From the NCBI RefSeq assembly GCF_963678635.1, contig NC_087068.1, forward strand, positions 27,902,318 through 27,966,317: DNA of 64,000 nucleotides, given 5' to 3'. The notes under the pieces are model-generated. The model made no database searches and was not told where the DNA came from. It saw only the letters and a program-made list of their open reading frames with translations. The translations under genes and the position numbers were made by a program. The DNA is from Symsagittifera roscoffensis (lineage: Eukaryota; Xenacoelomorpha; Acoela; Convolutidae). Numbering within the stretch: the stretch's first letter is position 1; every line of letters begins with the position of its first letter. Shown here in pieces: positions 32,601 to 43,337 of this stretch.

Positions 32601-35600
32601 GAAAAAATTCTTTCGTTAAACAAGCTAAACTATTTTGCTTAAACATGGGAGATAGCTGTCACTAGCATTTAAATATAGTATAGATAGATTTGGAAATTAT
32701 TAAGAGAAAAAAAAGATAAATTTAAAATATTTTTTAAATTATCAAAAAAAAAATTGCCCAGCCCTTTTGGGCAAAGAAACCGGCTGTAAATCTAGTATCA
32801 AATCGGGCAGCATAACTCATTTTTTGACCCATTTGCACTTTTTCAGAAATTTGACTATGTTCTAATGATGCAAAATTGAGCAACCCAAATCTGCAATCCC
32901 ATACCCATACTTGAACAGTCAAACGACTCTGCTGTCCGGACACAACGCCTGTTCTTCTGGAAAACTACAGATCCAAACCATCTCTCCCTCAAGAGAACAC
33001 AGACACATCTTTATTTAAAAAGACATCGCTGCTATTTGTGAGTTCCGAAATACGCCCACTACATTACCATAATCAGGCTAGAATAGTTATAAGACTAACT
33101 GGCCTATTTTATGGCTAATCAGCCTATTTTCTGAATGAACGCAGAGAGCACTACGTTCCACACGACATAGCAACGCCATACATAAAACTACAAAAGTTTT
33201 TGCAAAGTACGAGCTCATTATTTTTCAGTATGTACAAATCTTTGATCGTATGGACTAAACATAGTAGTCCTTCGAATAAACTTTTAAAATTATCTCAAAG
33301 AACAAAATTTTCGGAAAGTCTCTTCAGCAATTTACTCCCTATGTTTGAGACGGAATGGTTCCTTATTTTCGTTTTACAGCTCGGTATTTCAAAACAAACC
33401 GATTTCAATGTTCGCGTATATGAGGTAGCTTCTTTTATTCTGAAACTATCCAAACACTCGGTTGAATTAAAGCTTTTTATAGATCGCAAACAAAACTTCA
33501 GAAGATCGTAAAAAAACAACTCATAACTTATTAAAACTCTGTTATATCTGAAGTATTCTGAGCTGCTTTCAAATTATCTTTTCGAATATAGCATTCGAGC
33601 CTTTTTTTGTAGACGAAAAATGGGACTTAAATTTAAAAAAACTAGTACGACCCTAAAAAAAATCTATACTGAATTACTGGTTTGATATTGTAAAAATAGT
33701 ATTCGATTGAAACCCTGGCTGGGAAAAACTTTTGCATGTGAGAGATAAATCCACAAAGCCATCCCAATTTGCCTTTTTCAATTTCCTTGCAAAAAAAGCT
33801 TACAGTCAACGAACACACCTAAATACTTGCAAAAAAGTTTAGGCTGAAGAGAATTTGCATACTAGAAGCACCGTTTGAGTTTGAAAAATGACAAAACTCG
33901 ACTTACCGCTATTTCAAATTATTTTACTATAACTTAACCAAATGCAGATGCGGCTGATATCCTGCTCAAATACTTAGAATAAATCATTTTTACCAACATA
34001 AGTATCATCTGCAAAAAAAACAGACTTGAGAGTGTTCAACACAGTTCAATTTGGCATATCATTTTGCAAACTAGCAAAAATAATGGTCCAATACCAGACC
34101 CTTGTGATAATGCATGAGATGTATCTGACCAATAAAAATAGAATAAATTGAAAAAACGAATTGTTTTCCGTTATTGAGATAGCTTCTAAGCCAATCATTA
34201 CTATTTCATCGGATGCTATATGAATCAAGTTTAGCTAGTAAAATTTTAAGATCTAAAAAATCAAACGCTTTTTAGAGGTCTAAAAACATGCTATAATTGA
34301 TTTCATTTTTTCCTAAAAAGTTTTTCAGTCAGTATTACAAGAGAATCCACGGTATTAAAGTGTTGTCTGGAGCCGAATTGTTTTTCAAATTAAATATTGA
34401 ATTTTCCCAAATAGTTGGAGACGAGAGTGCAGAACTTTATTCGAAAACTTTTCCACATCAATTTAGCAAGGCAACTGCCCTATAATTATTTGCAACTGTT
34501 TTTGATACCTCTTTCCAGAATGGCAAAACTTTTGCAGATTTGAGTAGTTCAGGAGATTTACGGCTCTTTGAACTTCTAGAATGATTTATGACTGGCGCTT
34601 TTTTGATAACATTAATTCAATTTGAGAAAACTGGATCAACAAGTAAAGTCTTTATTCCGCTGGAAATCTGAAAATTAAATTCCACATTTGAAACTCATTG
34701 ACCTTTTTCGTGCCATTTGACTTTGGTTAATCGAGGGCGCAATCCGCTTTCCATTTTCAAATGCACTTGAATGGAAATTAACAAGACATCAAAAGACAAA
34801 CATCAAACTCGGCAAGACTTTGTTCCGGAAAAAAAAGATAACTCATGGCGACCCCATGTCTGTCTATACAAAACATTCCTATATAAGACATAGAGTTCAC
34901 CGCAACCCACGACCTACAGAATGAAGCAAATGAATCTTGACAAAATGTAAAAAAAAAGTCAATTCAAGATTTGATACGAGCTACTTGGACAAAAGCCAGA
35001 TTGCAAAAACAATCCATTTCTTCTCTTTTCTATTTTTTATCCCCCATACACGCTTACTTCAGACCGACGAAATCACGCAAGAAGATGAAGGAAAGCTGAT
35101 AAAATTTAGCAGGATTTTTGTAAGCTTTCCGATAAATTTGAAATATTATACGCAGAGGCGAAGCAGAGCGATGGAATGTCAAGAAAAAACTTTTCAAAAA
35201 AATCAGAAGAAAAAGTTGCAAACCTTTTTTAAAACTAAACAAGCAAAAAAATCAGTTTGACTCCAACTGACGTTCTAAACATGCCTGCTATGCAGGAGAC
35301 ACACGATGAAAGTATTTGTAAACAGCACACAGAAGAATAAAACGAATTCAGACTTTTTTCAGATAAGACAAAGATATACAATTACCTAAGACAAAGAACA
35401 ATTTTAATTCATTTAGCAAGAACCAAACCAAATAAGATTAAACAAAAAACACACTTCACCTCAAAAAATCAAAACGTTTCTACAAACATCAATTTATTGA
35501 AATTGATACATTTCAAAAACAATTCAAAATATTTTATTTTTTTTGCTTAGACAAAATAGTGCTCTAAAACAATTGAATCCAACAAAGAGGTAAAAACAAA

Positions 35601-38600
35601 AAAAAACGACGCTGGCATAGAACAAACAAAACAACGCAATTGAATTGATCTACTGTTGATAAAAAATAAAGGCGTGTCTTTGAACCACTTCAAAAAGATT
35701 GAGTAAATAAGAAAATGACAATAAAAAACGTTGAAAACGAATAAAAAGTCGTTTCGTTACTGTCTTAACGCATTTAAACTAGCATAAACTAAGGAATACA
35801 ACAAGGGTATCAGGAAAGTTAGCAGACGTTCAGCTGAAGTTGACACAGTAAAACAACATAATCATTTAGCAATTTTGAACAAAAATTACCGACAAATTTG
35901 AGTTGATTTAATAATGATTTGATAGGACTTCAGGCTTGCTCGGTGTTAATTTTTCAAATGAAATGACTATTTAAAAAAAACGGGCTATAATCTAATGAGA
36001 AAAACAGTTAAAGAAAAAAATAAAAAACTGCACAAAAAACGAGCAAAAACTAATGAGCTATTTTATCTGCACCAAAAAGAATGCTAGAAGCACAACCAAT
36101 CGTACAACCAAAACAACCAAGGTTTGCAACATTTTTGTTACTTAAACTGAAATTTTAAAAATTACGAAAAAAGACAATTTTTTTTTCATTTTATTTAGAG
36201 AGACTAGGAAGATGATTTGAAGTTTTCCACAAATTCAACTAACGAATTCAATCACTCTAATATAATACCAAAAAAAATTATTCAAAAAAAATCACTCGGA
36301 AACAAGCCGACCTCTTCAACCCCCGAAATTCTACCAAAAATTTTCGAAAGAAATAAATTTTATTAAAAAAACTCTTTAAAAGCATTCGAAGACCATACCT
36401 AATATGCAACCACTGTACACTACATTAATCCTAGAGATGAGTGCAGAAGAGATGCTTCCTTTGTGAACAAAGTTCTTTACAGGGAAAAAGTCTAGTAACC
36501 GATTGCAAAACCCTTGTTTATCGCGAGGGTAAAAATTAGACATTCTCCGGAAACCGTTCAGTTAAACTAAAAACAATTTAAACTGCTGTAATCAGTATTT
36601 TGTGAGCAAAACACAAGTATGCAGTTTGTTTCCATGCTATATTTGAAAAACTAGTGCGATATTTGACAGAGGCGAAGCTGTGCTTCGCATACACTAGCGA
36701 GAGCACGACCAAAAAGCAGCTCCATCAAATGAAAATAAAAGTAGAAATAAGTCTCGAATTAACAAAAACTGGACTACGAGTAGGATTCGAATCTGCGACC
36801 TACTGCAATCAAGAGATTTTGAGTTTCACGCGATATCCCCTCAGCCACGCCAGCTTAACAATCGATAAAGACTAGTCACGAATATATCAGCTACATATGC
36901 TAAGAAATTGCCAAGCCATTCAGCAAAAGTGACACCAAATACAAATACTCAATTTTGCAAATAATAATTATTTGAAATATAAAATACTGAGGGCATCCAC
37001 ACTAACTTTGCATGAAACAAATCGCAAAGCATAAAGCTACATTATGTATAAATTATGCAGTTCAAAAATTGCGAGATATATTGAGTTGGAAAATTTAGTA
37101 TTGAGTTTTTAGTATTGTGATGTTGTTTGAAACAAATAGCTTTTTTCGGTTCAGTTGATGAATTAAAAACGCATCAACTGTGTTTATTTATTTTTATTCG
37201 AATGCCATAGCACATGCTATCAAAAAGCTGTAAAGGTGCCCTAAAAGTGGCACCAATATTTGCGACTTAGGTAGGAAAAAAAGAAGGTTCGTACTAATGC
37301 ACTAGCTTCGCAAGTTCAAAAAGTTAGCGCAATATTGAAAACACTAGTGCAATAATTGAAACACTAGTTCAATACTTGAAAAAATAGTGCAATATTTGAA
37401 ACAATGTAAAATACTTGAAACAATAGCACAATATCTTTCATAAAAAAAAAATGAAACAAAACGAAATAGAAAGTTAAAACCATAGACAACAGAAGGTTGG
37501 AAAAATGTAAGAGAACAAGAAAACAGATTAAAATTGATTGAAACATTATTTCTGGACAATTTGTGAAGAGAAAAATAAATCAAGTTGAAATTTCTTTCAA
37601 TATATCATCTTTGAATTTTAAGAACAGTTTATGAGGGACAATTTTAAAATAAAAATTACCCAATTGAAGAAAACTGGATCAACGGTTAAATTTTCTATTC
37701 GACTGGAAAATCTGAAAATTAAAATCCTCTTCCGAAACTAGAAGCTCAAATTACTCAAGTTTTTGAAGATAAACTTGAACTGAGCTCAAAAGGCCATACA
37801 TACTTAGGTTCATTCATAAATGCAGCAATATGTTCGAATGCTTTCTGTAGTTATTAAAGAATTTAGAACTTTTTCCTGAATAAAAAAGATTAACAGAACA
37901 ATCCCTCCCCCCCCCCCCCCGTAAGTGACCTACCATAGAATGGCCTCCCCACGCATATATTACTTCTGAAAATCAATGCTGCATAAAACATTTATTTCAC
38001 ACAAACGCGCAAATAAAATTGGTTTCCACAATTTTCATGTGCAATTGCATGTTGTTAGTTACTTATATTAATGTTTTAAATCATTTTTTTTGTCAATAAA
38101 ACTAATAATTTTGAATAAATCTAGGCTATAGTCAGAGTTAGTTCATGAAAAATCCGTGTCTTCATACCAGCTAAGCAACAGCTTGAATTGTATCTCGAAA
38201 TTTGTGCACATCTCGACACTGCGTGTCCCGATTTGTTCAAACTATGCAAAATATATCTGTTGCTTATCTACTACAAAGGTGTTGATTGATTTTGACAGCA
38301 GGACGGTGGTCAGTGGTCATGGAAGTTGAAAACCGCTAACGTATGTGGTGGGGGAAGACCTAAGACAGTTATCCCCCGCAGACTCGCAGTTGACACTAGA
38401 CCTATCAAAACTGTGCAATAAAAGACAAAGAGGTTGAAGCAATTGGGCGATAAGTTTTCTAGTACACTCTTTGGACAAGAAAAATGAAAACATCGACATT
38501 TATACGACCATGGACAATTGAAGATGACCGTTGAAAAATTATGCAAATTGAGCTAACAGAGAGATTCATACAATTTATACAGAGGCGAAGTTGCACTTCG

Positions 38601-41600
38601 CATACACAAGCTAAAATATGACCGATAACGCTACGGGGAAAAATTGAATGAGTAAAACTTTGTGTCTACAAAATTTCATAAGTTACGCTCGCCAATTATG
38701 AGTCTACATAATTAGCAAGTGACGCAAACCAATTACAACGCATTAGCAGTACCAGTCAATTTGAAAAAAAAAGAACTTATCAACTAACTTGCCTCAATTT
38801 ATAGAGCAGTAATAACATGAAAAAATTAGATGTAGAAAAAATAAAATGATTTTTTTTTAATTTGAGATTTTTTGTGAAAATCATCCCCCCACACACCACA
38901 TTAAGTACATAGTGATCAACTTCGCCCCTAGTAAAAAATCAATTATGGCAAATAAGCTTCCTTCAATCAATTTGCAACGATTTCTTTGACGGATTATATC
39001 TCCGCTTACGCGTTAACAGCGCAAAATATATCGCGCGTTAATTATCCCAAATGGCAATTTTTAAACCCCCACAGGTGAAATATTTTTTCCAAATTTAAGC
39101 TCAGGACAACAATATTTTTGAATGATAAAAAAAATCTCGTCAAAAATGGCTAGTTAAAAAGTCGAAATTTGTCTGAAGAAAAAAACCACCCTGAGCCCAA
39201 ATATTCCGTTACTTTCGTTACGAAAGTCGGAACAAAAATAGTCTGTGTTAAAATCCTTAGAATTAGCTGTATTTAATAGTTGGTTATTGGTCAAAATGAA
39301 TACTTTCAAAATGAACACATTTTATCGCAACAATATTTGCGATTTAGGTTGAAAAAAAAGATAGTTCATACTATAAAACAAGCATTGCTGGTGTAAAGAG
39401 CGCTCAAAATACGAAAACTTGAACGCCAAACTTGAAATTACATTTTCGATACCTGAGACAAAATCCGATAGAGAAAATAGTATATCCAGCAGTGAACCAA
39501 TCCCCACTTTCCAACTTAACCTCATACAAGAATGCATAATAAACCGGAGGCGAAGTTTGGAACCCATCTTTGACCAACATCTGTTCTGTCACGTGGTGCA
39601 GGTGAAGCATGTTTTCAAATGCGCCCAATTCGAGTATCAAATCTCTCAATAGGTTACAATCTTCAACTTTTGCGTCCCTTATTCTAAACTCGCCCATTTT
39701 TCTACAACTGAAATCACAATTTATCAGAAGATTCCAAATAAGTCAAACAACTTAAGAGCACAAAAAAATCAATCTCAAAACAAAGTCAAAGGGATGATCA
39801 CATCACTTCAGATACTGCAATAACACGACACTAATAAGTCTGCATATTTGAGGGCGAAACTCAAGGCTGGAACGAAATTCATCAAATACCCCAAAAATGA
39901 ATTTTTCAGGCCAGATACAACTTAGGCCAAAGAAAAATTGACGACAAATCAATTGTCAAACTGATGAATTTTTGATTATATCAGTCTAGCCTTCTATAAA
40001 AACTGATTGACCAGGAGATAGTGAAAAAATTTGGGATGAGACGGCTTAGGGGATCACAGGTTTAGAAGCAACCATTAGGGCTAGGAAAAATGTTAGAAAA
40101 GGTTAAATAAATTTATGTTAATCAACTTTGGACTAAATGTTGTTCATTTTGGCACAAGCTTGTTCTTCACACCTTGCATCGCGAAAAGACGCATTAAATC
40201 GTAAAACTAAGCACAAGTCACAAAAAATGTATGCAGTGTAGGGGGAAAGGTGAAACACAAAATGCACTTCGTACACACCTAAGAAAAATTGCTAAGAAAA
40301 AACCAAAATAAGTCAAATGAAAAAAATTTGAAAGTACGGATCTCCGGGTAATAAAGCACCTGTCTTCCTTCCAAAAGTAAATAAACTAGATGTTCTAATA
40401 CAATTTCAGACACTTCGCAATGGTAAAAAATGCAAATCAAACAAATTAAGCCCAATATAATAGGCGTTTTTGAACACGCACTATTCAAGGATCACACTCG
40501 CCAGTTTGTGAAATGGATAAATAACAATCGAAATAAAATAAGGAAGAACCATCTACGATACGAGCTAACATTTTTCAACATGTTCAGACACTTGTTACTT
40601 CCAAACTTAAGCAAAGGGCAGAAAAACTGTCATAAAAAACCAGAACATAAGTAATATTCATAAAATTTTTCGAACTGTTGAAACTTTAAAATACTTCGAG
40701 AAAATTCACGGCTTTAAGTCCCTAAATTTACGATTCGGCTCCCTACACAGCAAATAAAACACATGGCATTAATTCGCTCGCAAAGGAAATTGAGCAAAAA
40801 TCAAGCACAGAAAAAATGAACTCGTACTATAAAACAGAGTGTTGCAAAAAAGTCAATGAACGTACGAAACAGGGAAATTTCAGATGTTTTTCGAAAAAAA
40901 ACTTCGTTTTTCGAACTTCAAAGAAAAAATATATGACATTAAAGCTCTAAATTTCAAGAACAATATATAATTCGCACATTTTTGATAAAATTATTTCATT
41001 TTAAGAAACGTGTAGTGTTAGGTAAAGTTTTCATTCCGCTGTGAAATCTAAAAAACAAAACTCCACATTCGAAACTAGAAAATGATCACGTTTTTCCCCT
41101 CTTTTGTATTTGGAGAGCGAATTTTACATACCTTTTAGGAAAAGGAACTGAATTGAACTTAAAATGTGCACATATACCCAAAGGCAATCATAAGTGCATT
41201 AAATTCTATGAATGCACTTTCTGTGGTTATTTATTTTAAAAAAACCCAAAAAAAATCATCACGACCTGGATGAAAGTTTGAACTACGTTCATCGACTCTT
41301 AAACAGACCTCTGCTTGCGCTAAGAACCGATCATTACCCACACGGTTTCAATTTCTGTACAGAGGCGAAGCTGCGCTTCGCAAACACGTGAAAGAAAGTG
41401 GCAGAAAGATACAGTAGGTTTAAAATGCACAATAAATTAGCATGTAATAATATGGAATGTAAGAAACTAAAGGCGACCACAATAACTTTGAATTAGTAAA
41501 TTAGAATGTATTTAACCAAACTGCGAATAACTTATGTATTTCCAAAATATCGCGAGTTATATTGAGTTGGAAAATTTCTGTAACCGACACACATACTTTT

Positions 41601-42269
41601 GTTCGGTTCATTGGATGAAAAAGCATCAACTACGCTAACTTATTATTAACAAAATGTCAAGGTTTTTTCAACTGTTAATGCTGTCTACTTCTTCAAAAGT
41701 GCCCCCCCCCCCCCCCCCCAAATAGCCTTTTCACATTGGCAAAAATGTCACCAAAAATGGTACTTTTATTTGCGACTTAGGATTAATATTCGAATAAATT
41801 ATTATAATATTTATTGTTTTTTTTCTGGCGGGGAAAGTTGACGTGATTTCTGAGAAAAGTATATAACCTTCTTTCAAAGATCAGCATTGGCAGCCAGTTC
41901 GATGAAACCCAGTCAGGAAAACTCAAACCAGTTCGATGAAATCCAGTCGTTAAATTTCAAACAATTAAAAACAGGTCACAGTTCAACTGACCTGAGCGAA
42001 AACCCGACTATATAAATAGCTGAACCAACAACGACCCAGTCAAAATCTTCGCTCGATTTCACTTCTGCTATCAGTGCTTCAAACAGGGACGGGCACCGAA
42101 CATATTTGTCATTGAATACTCGCTGGGGAGTCATGTGGTTCAAGTGACCCATCTTCTCAAATTCTGCCAATTGAGCTGTGAGATCAGATAGTGATGTGCA
42201 GTCACTTTGATTCATTGGACGGATTCTTAACTCAGAATTTCCAAAATCTGCTTCGTCTATTTTGGACAT
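26379..42269 (-). CDS. GNAT acetyltransferase, SAT (spermidine/thialysine N-acetyltransferase) family
   Basis: This would transfer acetyl from acetyl-CoA to a polyamine or thialysine-like amine in the cytosol. The C-terminal exon (26634-26379) has the SAT signature: YLEDLFVRSDYRNKGIG (acetyl-CoA pyrophosphate loop in YRNKGIG) and AVVNWNEKAKKFYRQFG. Two separate first coding exons exist: A (42269-41992, MSKIDEADFGNSELRIRPMN) and B (39697-39453, MGEFRIRDAKVEDCN). Both encode the N-terminal half (LAEFEKM/LGAFENM and GSAIYIVGFSLR/GYTIFSIGFCLR), both end at phase 2 (CTC AG), and the C-terminal exon opens with the one base that completes Arg. Spliced forms are 177 and 166 residues, the usual SAT length of about 170. 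The intron is 12.8 kb (B) or 15.4 kb (A) and full of repeats. Which SAT substrate applies is not known. Confidence 0.85.
27280..28250 (+). pseudogene. RTE LINE endonuclease domain
   Basis: An exonuclease-endonuclease-phosphatase fold that would nick the target DNA. The first part is open at 27278-27663; a TGA after RLAEC and several later frame changes interrupt it. The motif Q-E in GVQEHRW and the later GWR and SSSGHATQL blocks are recognisable. Confidence 0.8.
28450..29990 (+). pseudogene. RTE LINE reverse transcriptase domain
   Basis: RT fingers and palm in shifting frames: VIPADWEE, LVERVLDPIIRRMV, QMQFLYVPSRGTTND, then GVHQGSVLSPLLF. The catalytic box has lost its first residues (only DDLVIMADT is visible at 29240). 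The cysteine-rich C-terminus CHxCRK-type CAVCRKGVGSNSIACF follows. Not functional. Confidence 0.82.
30170..31270. other. noncoding stretch
   Basis: No gene or element boundary recognised. Confidence 0.4.
31270..31510 (-). mobile_element. hairpin-tailed element, body type 2, copy 1
   Basis: The 3' hairpin lies at 31284-31300 (stem gcgaagt/acttcgc, loop tgc) and the body extends to about 31510. It matches 38577-38812 nearly base for base. No A/B box head seen. Orientation follows the hairpin-at-3'-end convention used for the other copies. Confidence 0.75.
31785..32260. repeat. three diverged tandem copies, about 160-bp unit
   Basis: Each copy has catatctcgaaaactacaag, then a gagcagacatat-like block, then gcaacaccatgagagtacc-like sequence. 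Starts are at about 31790, 31950 and 32120. Confidence 0.7.
32286..32700. repeat. two direct copies, about 290-bp period
   Basis: gcaatatacgatatagct...gaaaaaattcttt...catttaaatata recurs at 32573. A cagacaga microsatellite lies between. Confidence 0.65.
33650..34480 (-). pseudogene. fossil LINE reverse transcriptase fragment
   Basis: Minus-strand frames read MFLDL-stop-KAFDFLDLKILLAKL (the usual FLDLKKAFD motif with an in-frame stop), NDWLRSYLNNGKQFVF (about 34190), a frame-shifted GPLLF-like stretch ending NDMPN (about 34050), and FADDT, the catalytic box (about 34020). CR1/Jockey-like palm order. Not the same element as at 61-64 kb judging by sequence. Confidence 0.75.
34530..34910 (+). 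repeat. TATA-bearing interspersed repeat, copy 2
   Basis: Shares ggcgcttttttgataac, gagaaaactggatcaac, attccgctgg and tatataag (34882) with the other copies. Confidence 0.7.
35152..36535 (-). mobile_element. hairpin-tailed element, long form
   Basis: Read on the minus strand it opens at about 36535 with the conserved block accctcgcgataaacaag ... ctttttccctgtaaagaac and ends near 35152 with a damaged hairpin (cagaggcgaagcagagcg). The interior is A-rich and noncoding. Confidence 0.5.
36672..36935 (-). mobile_element. tRNA-Leu-headed SINE with 3' hairpin, copy 1
   Basis: On the minus strand a tRNA-Leu(CAA)-like head has box A (TGGCTGAGGGG, 36832-36850) and box B (GCAGATTCGAATCCTA, 36781-36797), with ACTCAAAATC between as anticodon loop. 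The 3' end is a hairpin at 36672-36688 (gcgaagc/gcttcgc). No poly(A) tail. Confidence 0.75.
36936..37285. repeat. interspersed repeat ending TTTGCGACTTAGG, copy 1
   Basis: About 350 bp, shared with 41430-41785 and 53345-53720: gcgagatatattgagt, acaaatagcttttt, gcatcaact, gtcaaagcacatgctatcaaaaagc-like blocks, then tttgcgacttagg. Shorter pieces occur at 31655-31740, 39255-39355 and 47600-47715. Confidence 0.75.
37600..37880 (+). repeat. TATA-bearing interspersed repeat, copy 3 (3'-truncated)
   Basis: Shares gaaaactggatcaac, ctggaaaatctgaaaatt and gaaactagaa. Ends near a C-run at 37905; the TATA end is missing. Confidence 0.6.
38577..38812 (-). mobile_element. hairpin-tailed element, body type 2, copy 2
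   Basis: Close copy of 31270-31510, hairpin 38585-38601 with the same gcgaagt/acttcgc stem. Confidence 0.75.
38850..39235. repeat. interspersed repeat of about 380 bp, copy B
   Basis: Homologue of 15850-16215; immediately follows the type 2 hairpin element. Confidence 0.8.
39453..39697 (-). CDS. SAT-like, alternative N-terminal exon B
   Basis: ATG at 39697, donor CTCAG followed by gtatcg, phase 2. Encodes RIRDAKVEDCNLLRDLILEL, as in SAT N-termini. An acceptor-like tgatttcag lies ten bases before the ATG. Confidence 0.82.
39720..40830. other. intronic noncoding stretch
   Basis: Between the two SAT first exons. Nothing recognised. Confidence 0.4.
40840..41310 (+). repeat. TATA-bearing interspersed repeat, copy 4
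   Basis: Shares gtcaatgaacg, the aagctctaaatttcaagaac block, attccgctg and gaactacgttcatcgactctta. The TATA box itself is changed (gacctggatgaa). Confidence 0.7.
41365..41381 (-). repeat. isolated 3' hairpin of the hairpin-tailed family
   Basis: gcgaagc-tgc-gcttcgc with the flanking acagag and aaacac of the family. Only about 50 bases of body follow. Confidence 0.7.
41430..41785. repeat. interspersed repeat ending TTTGCGACTTAGG, copy 2
   Basis: Interrupted by a C-run at about 41701-41719; ends tttgcgacttagg. Confidence 0.7.
41992..42269 (-). CDS. SAT-like, alternative N-terminal exon A
   Basis: ATG at 42269, donor CTCAG followed by gtcagt, phase 2. Encodes ELRIRPMNQSDCTSL and LTAQLAEFEKMGHLNHM. 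An acceptor-like ttatttgcag lies six bases before the ATG. Confidence 0.85.
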
Positions 42270-42279
42270 TTCTTACTGC

Positions 42280-43030
42280 AAATAAAAATCCTTTTCCGCA
42301 ATAAACAAACTTCTTCAGCTCTATTCAAGTAGACTGAAAGGGTAGAAGCTCAGACTTAGGCTCACCAGTAATATGTAGTACTATGTGATGAAAAATGGCA
42401 TGTGACAATAACCGAAATGCAAACACATTTTGTCTTCATTTATAACCTCGTAAAATCAATGATAATATTGTATAATTGATGATAATATCCGGAGAGAGGA
42501 AACGCTCTCATAACTCAGATTTTAGGTGTGTTTTTACCTGATTTTCACGGAAAATATATATACATATTTTAAAACAAAGAATTGGTTCATTATGATCATT
42601 TATCCACTAGAAAAAAGATCTACATACAAGCAGTTCAACTCTTCGCGGAAAGCCACTTTTGAACCCTTGATTAGTACCTACAGGCGTTTTTGGGTTGTTT
42701 CTATGGTTTGAAGATTGCTTCACACTTATGCAACGATCACAGATCATAGAAGACCTCGAATGTGAGAGGCCATCTTTTGGCTCAAACGCGAAGACTAGCC
42801 GTTTTTCACTAACGATCCAAATCTTAAATCTTGAAAACCCTTCATCTTGGGTCAATTACACAACTATATTTTTGTGCACTTTCTTCCTTGTCTAGGAAAA
42901 CTGAAAAGTTAGACTAACATGTAAATTAGTTAAATTTTCGGCAGATAGAAGCTACGTCTAATAAAAATAGGCAATTTACATTTTTACATTATTTCACAAA
43001 TCAACAGATGACATTCTTATCATATTTTTT
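42280..43030. other. intergenic, SAT-like to IRAK1BP1-like
   Basis: About 770 bases between two genes on the same strand. A less AT-rich part (42620-42850) could hold a 5' UTR exon or promoter of the SAT-like gene; not resolved. Confidence 0.35.
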
Positions 43031-43042
43031 TGGGTTGATGAC

Positions 43043-43337
43043 TTATTTCAGCCCGGCTGAATTTAGTTTCGCTTTGCTGGTCGACAACTTCAGATCGAAA
43101 GTGCACAGAAACTCGGCTTCAATTCGGCAACTCGCTCGTCGGTGCAACTCCGACCAGGACTTATTCGCCGAATCCACAACTTTGTCGACTTTTTCTGAGA
43201 AGTCGTTTTCTGATATTGAGCTCGGTAGTCCGTGATTAGCCAGTTTAATAGTTGATCTGTTCTCTTGACTGAGATTCTTCACGACATGCAGAGCTTTCTT
43301 TTTGGCATCGAGCACAGCCGCTGAGCTTACTTCGCTG
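43043..43337 (-). CDS. IRAK1BP1: IRAK1BP1-like, exon 4
   Basis: Acceptor ggttgttttag; completes a codon split 2+1 with exon 3. Ends SKAKLNSAGLK and a TAA. Confidence 0.82.

Noticed and set aside
36781-36850. Functional tRNA-Leu gene
   Set aside because: Box A and box B are present, but the acceptor stem does not pair and the segment is part of a repeated SINE-like element.
37344-37583. Hydrophobic minus-strand ORFs
   Set aside because: Phe/Leu-rich translations of A-rich repeats; membrane-like composition is an effect of base composition.
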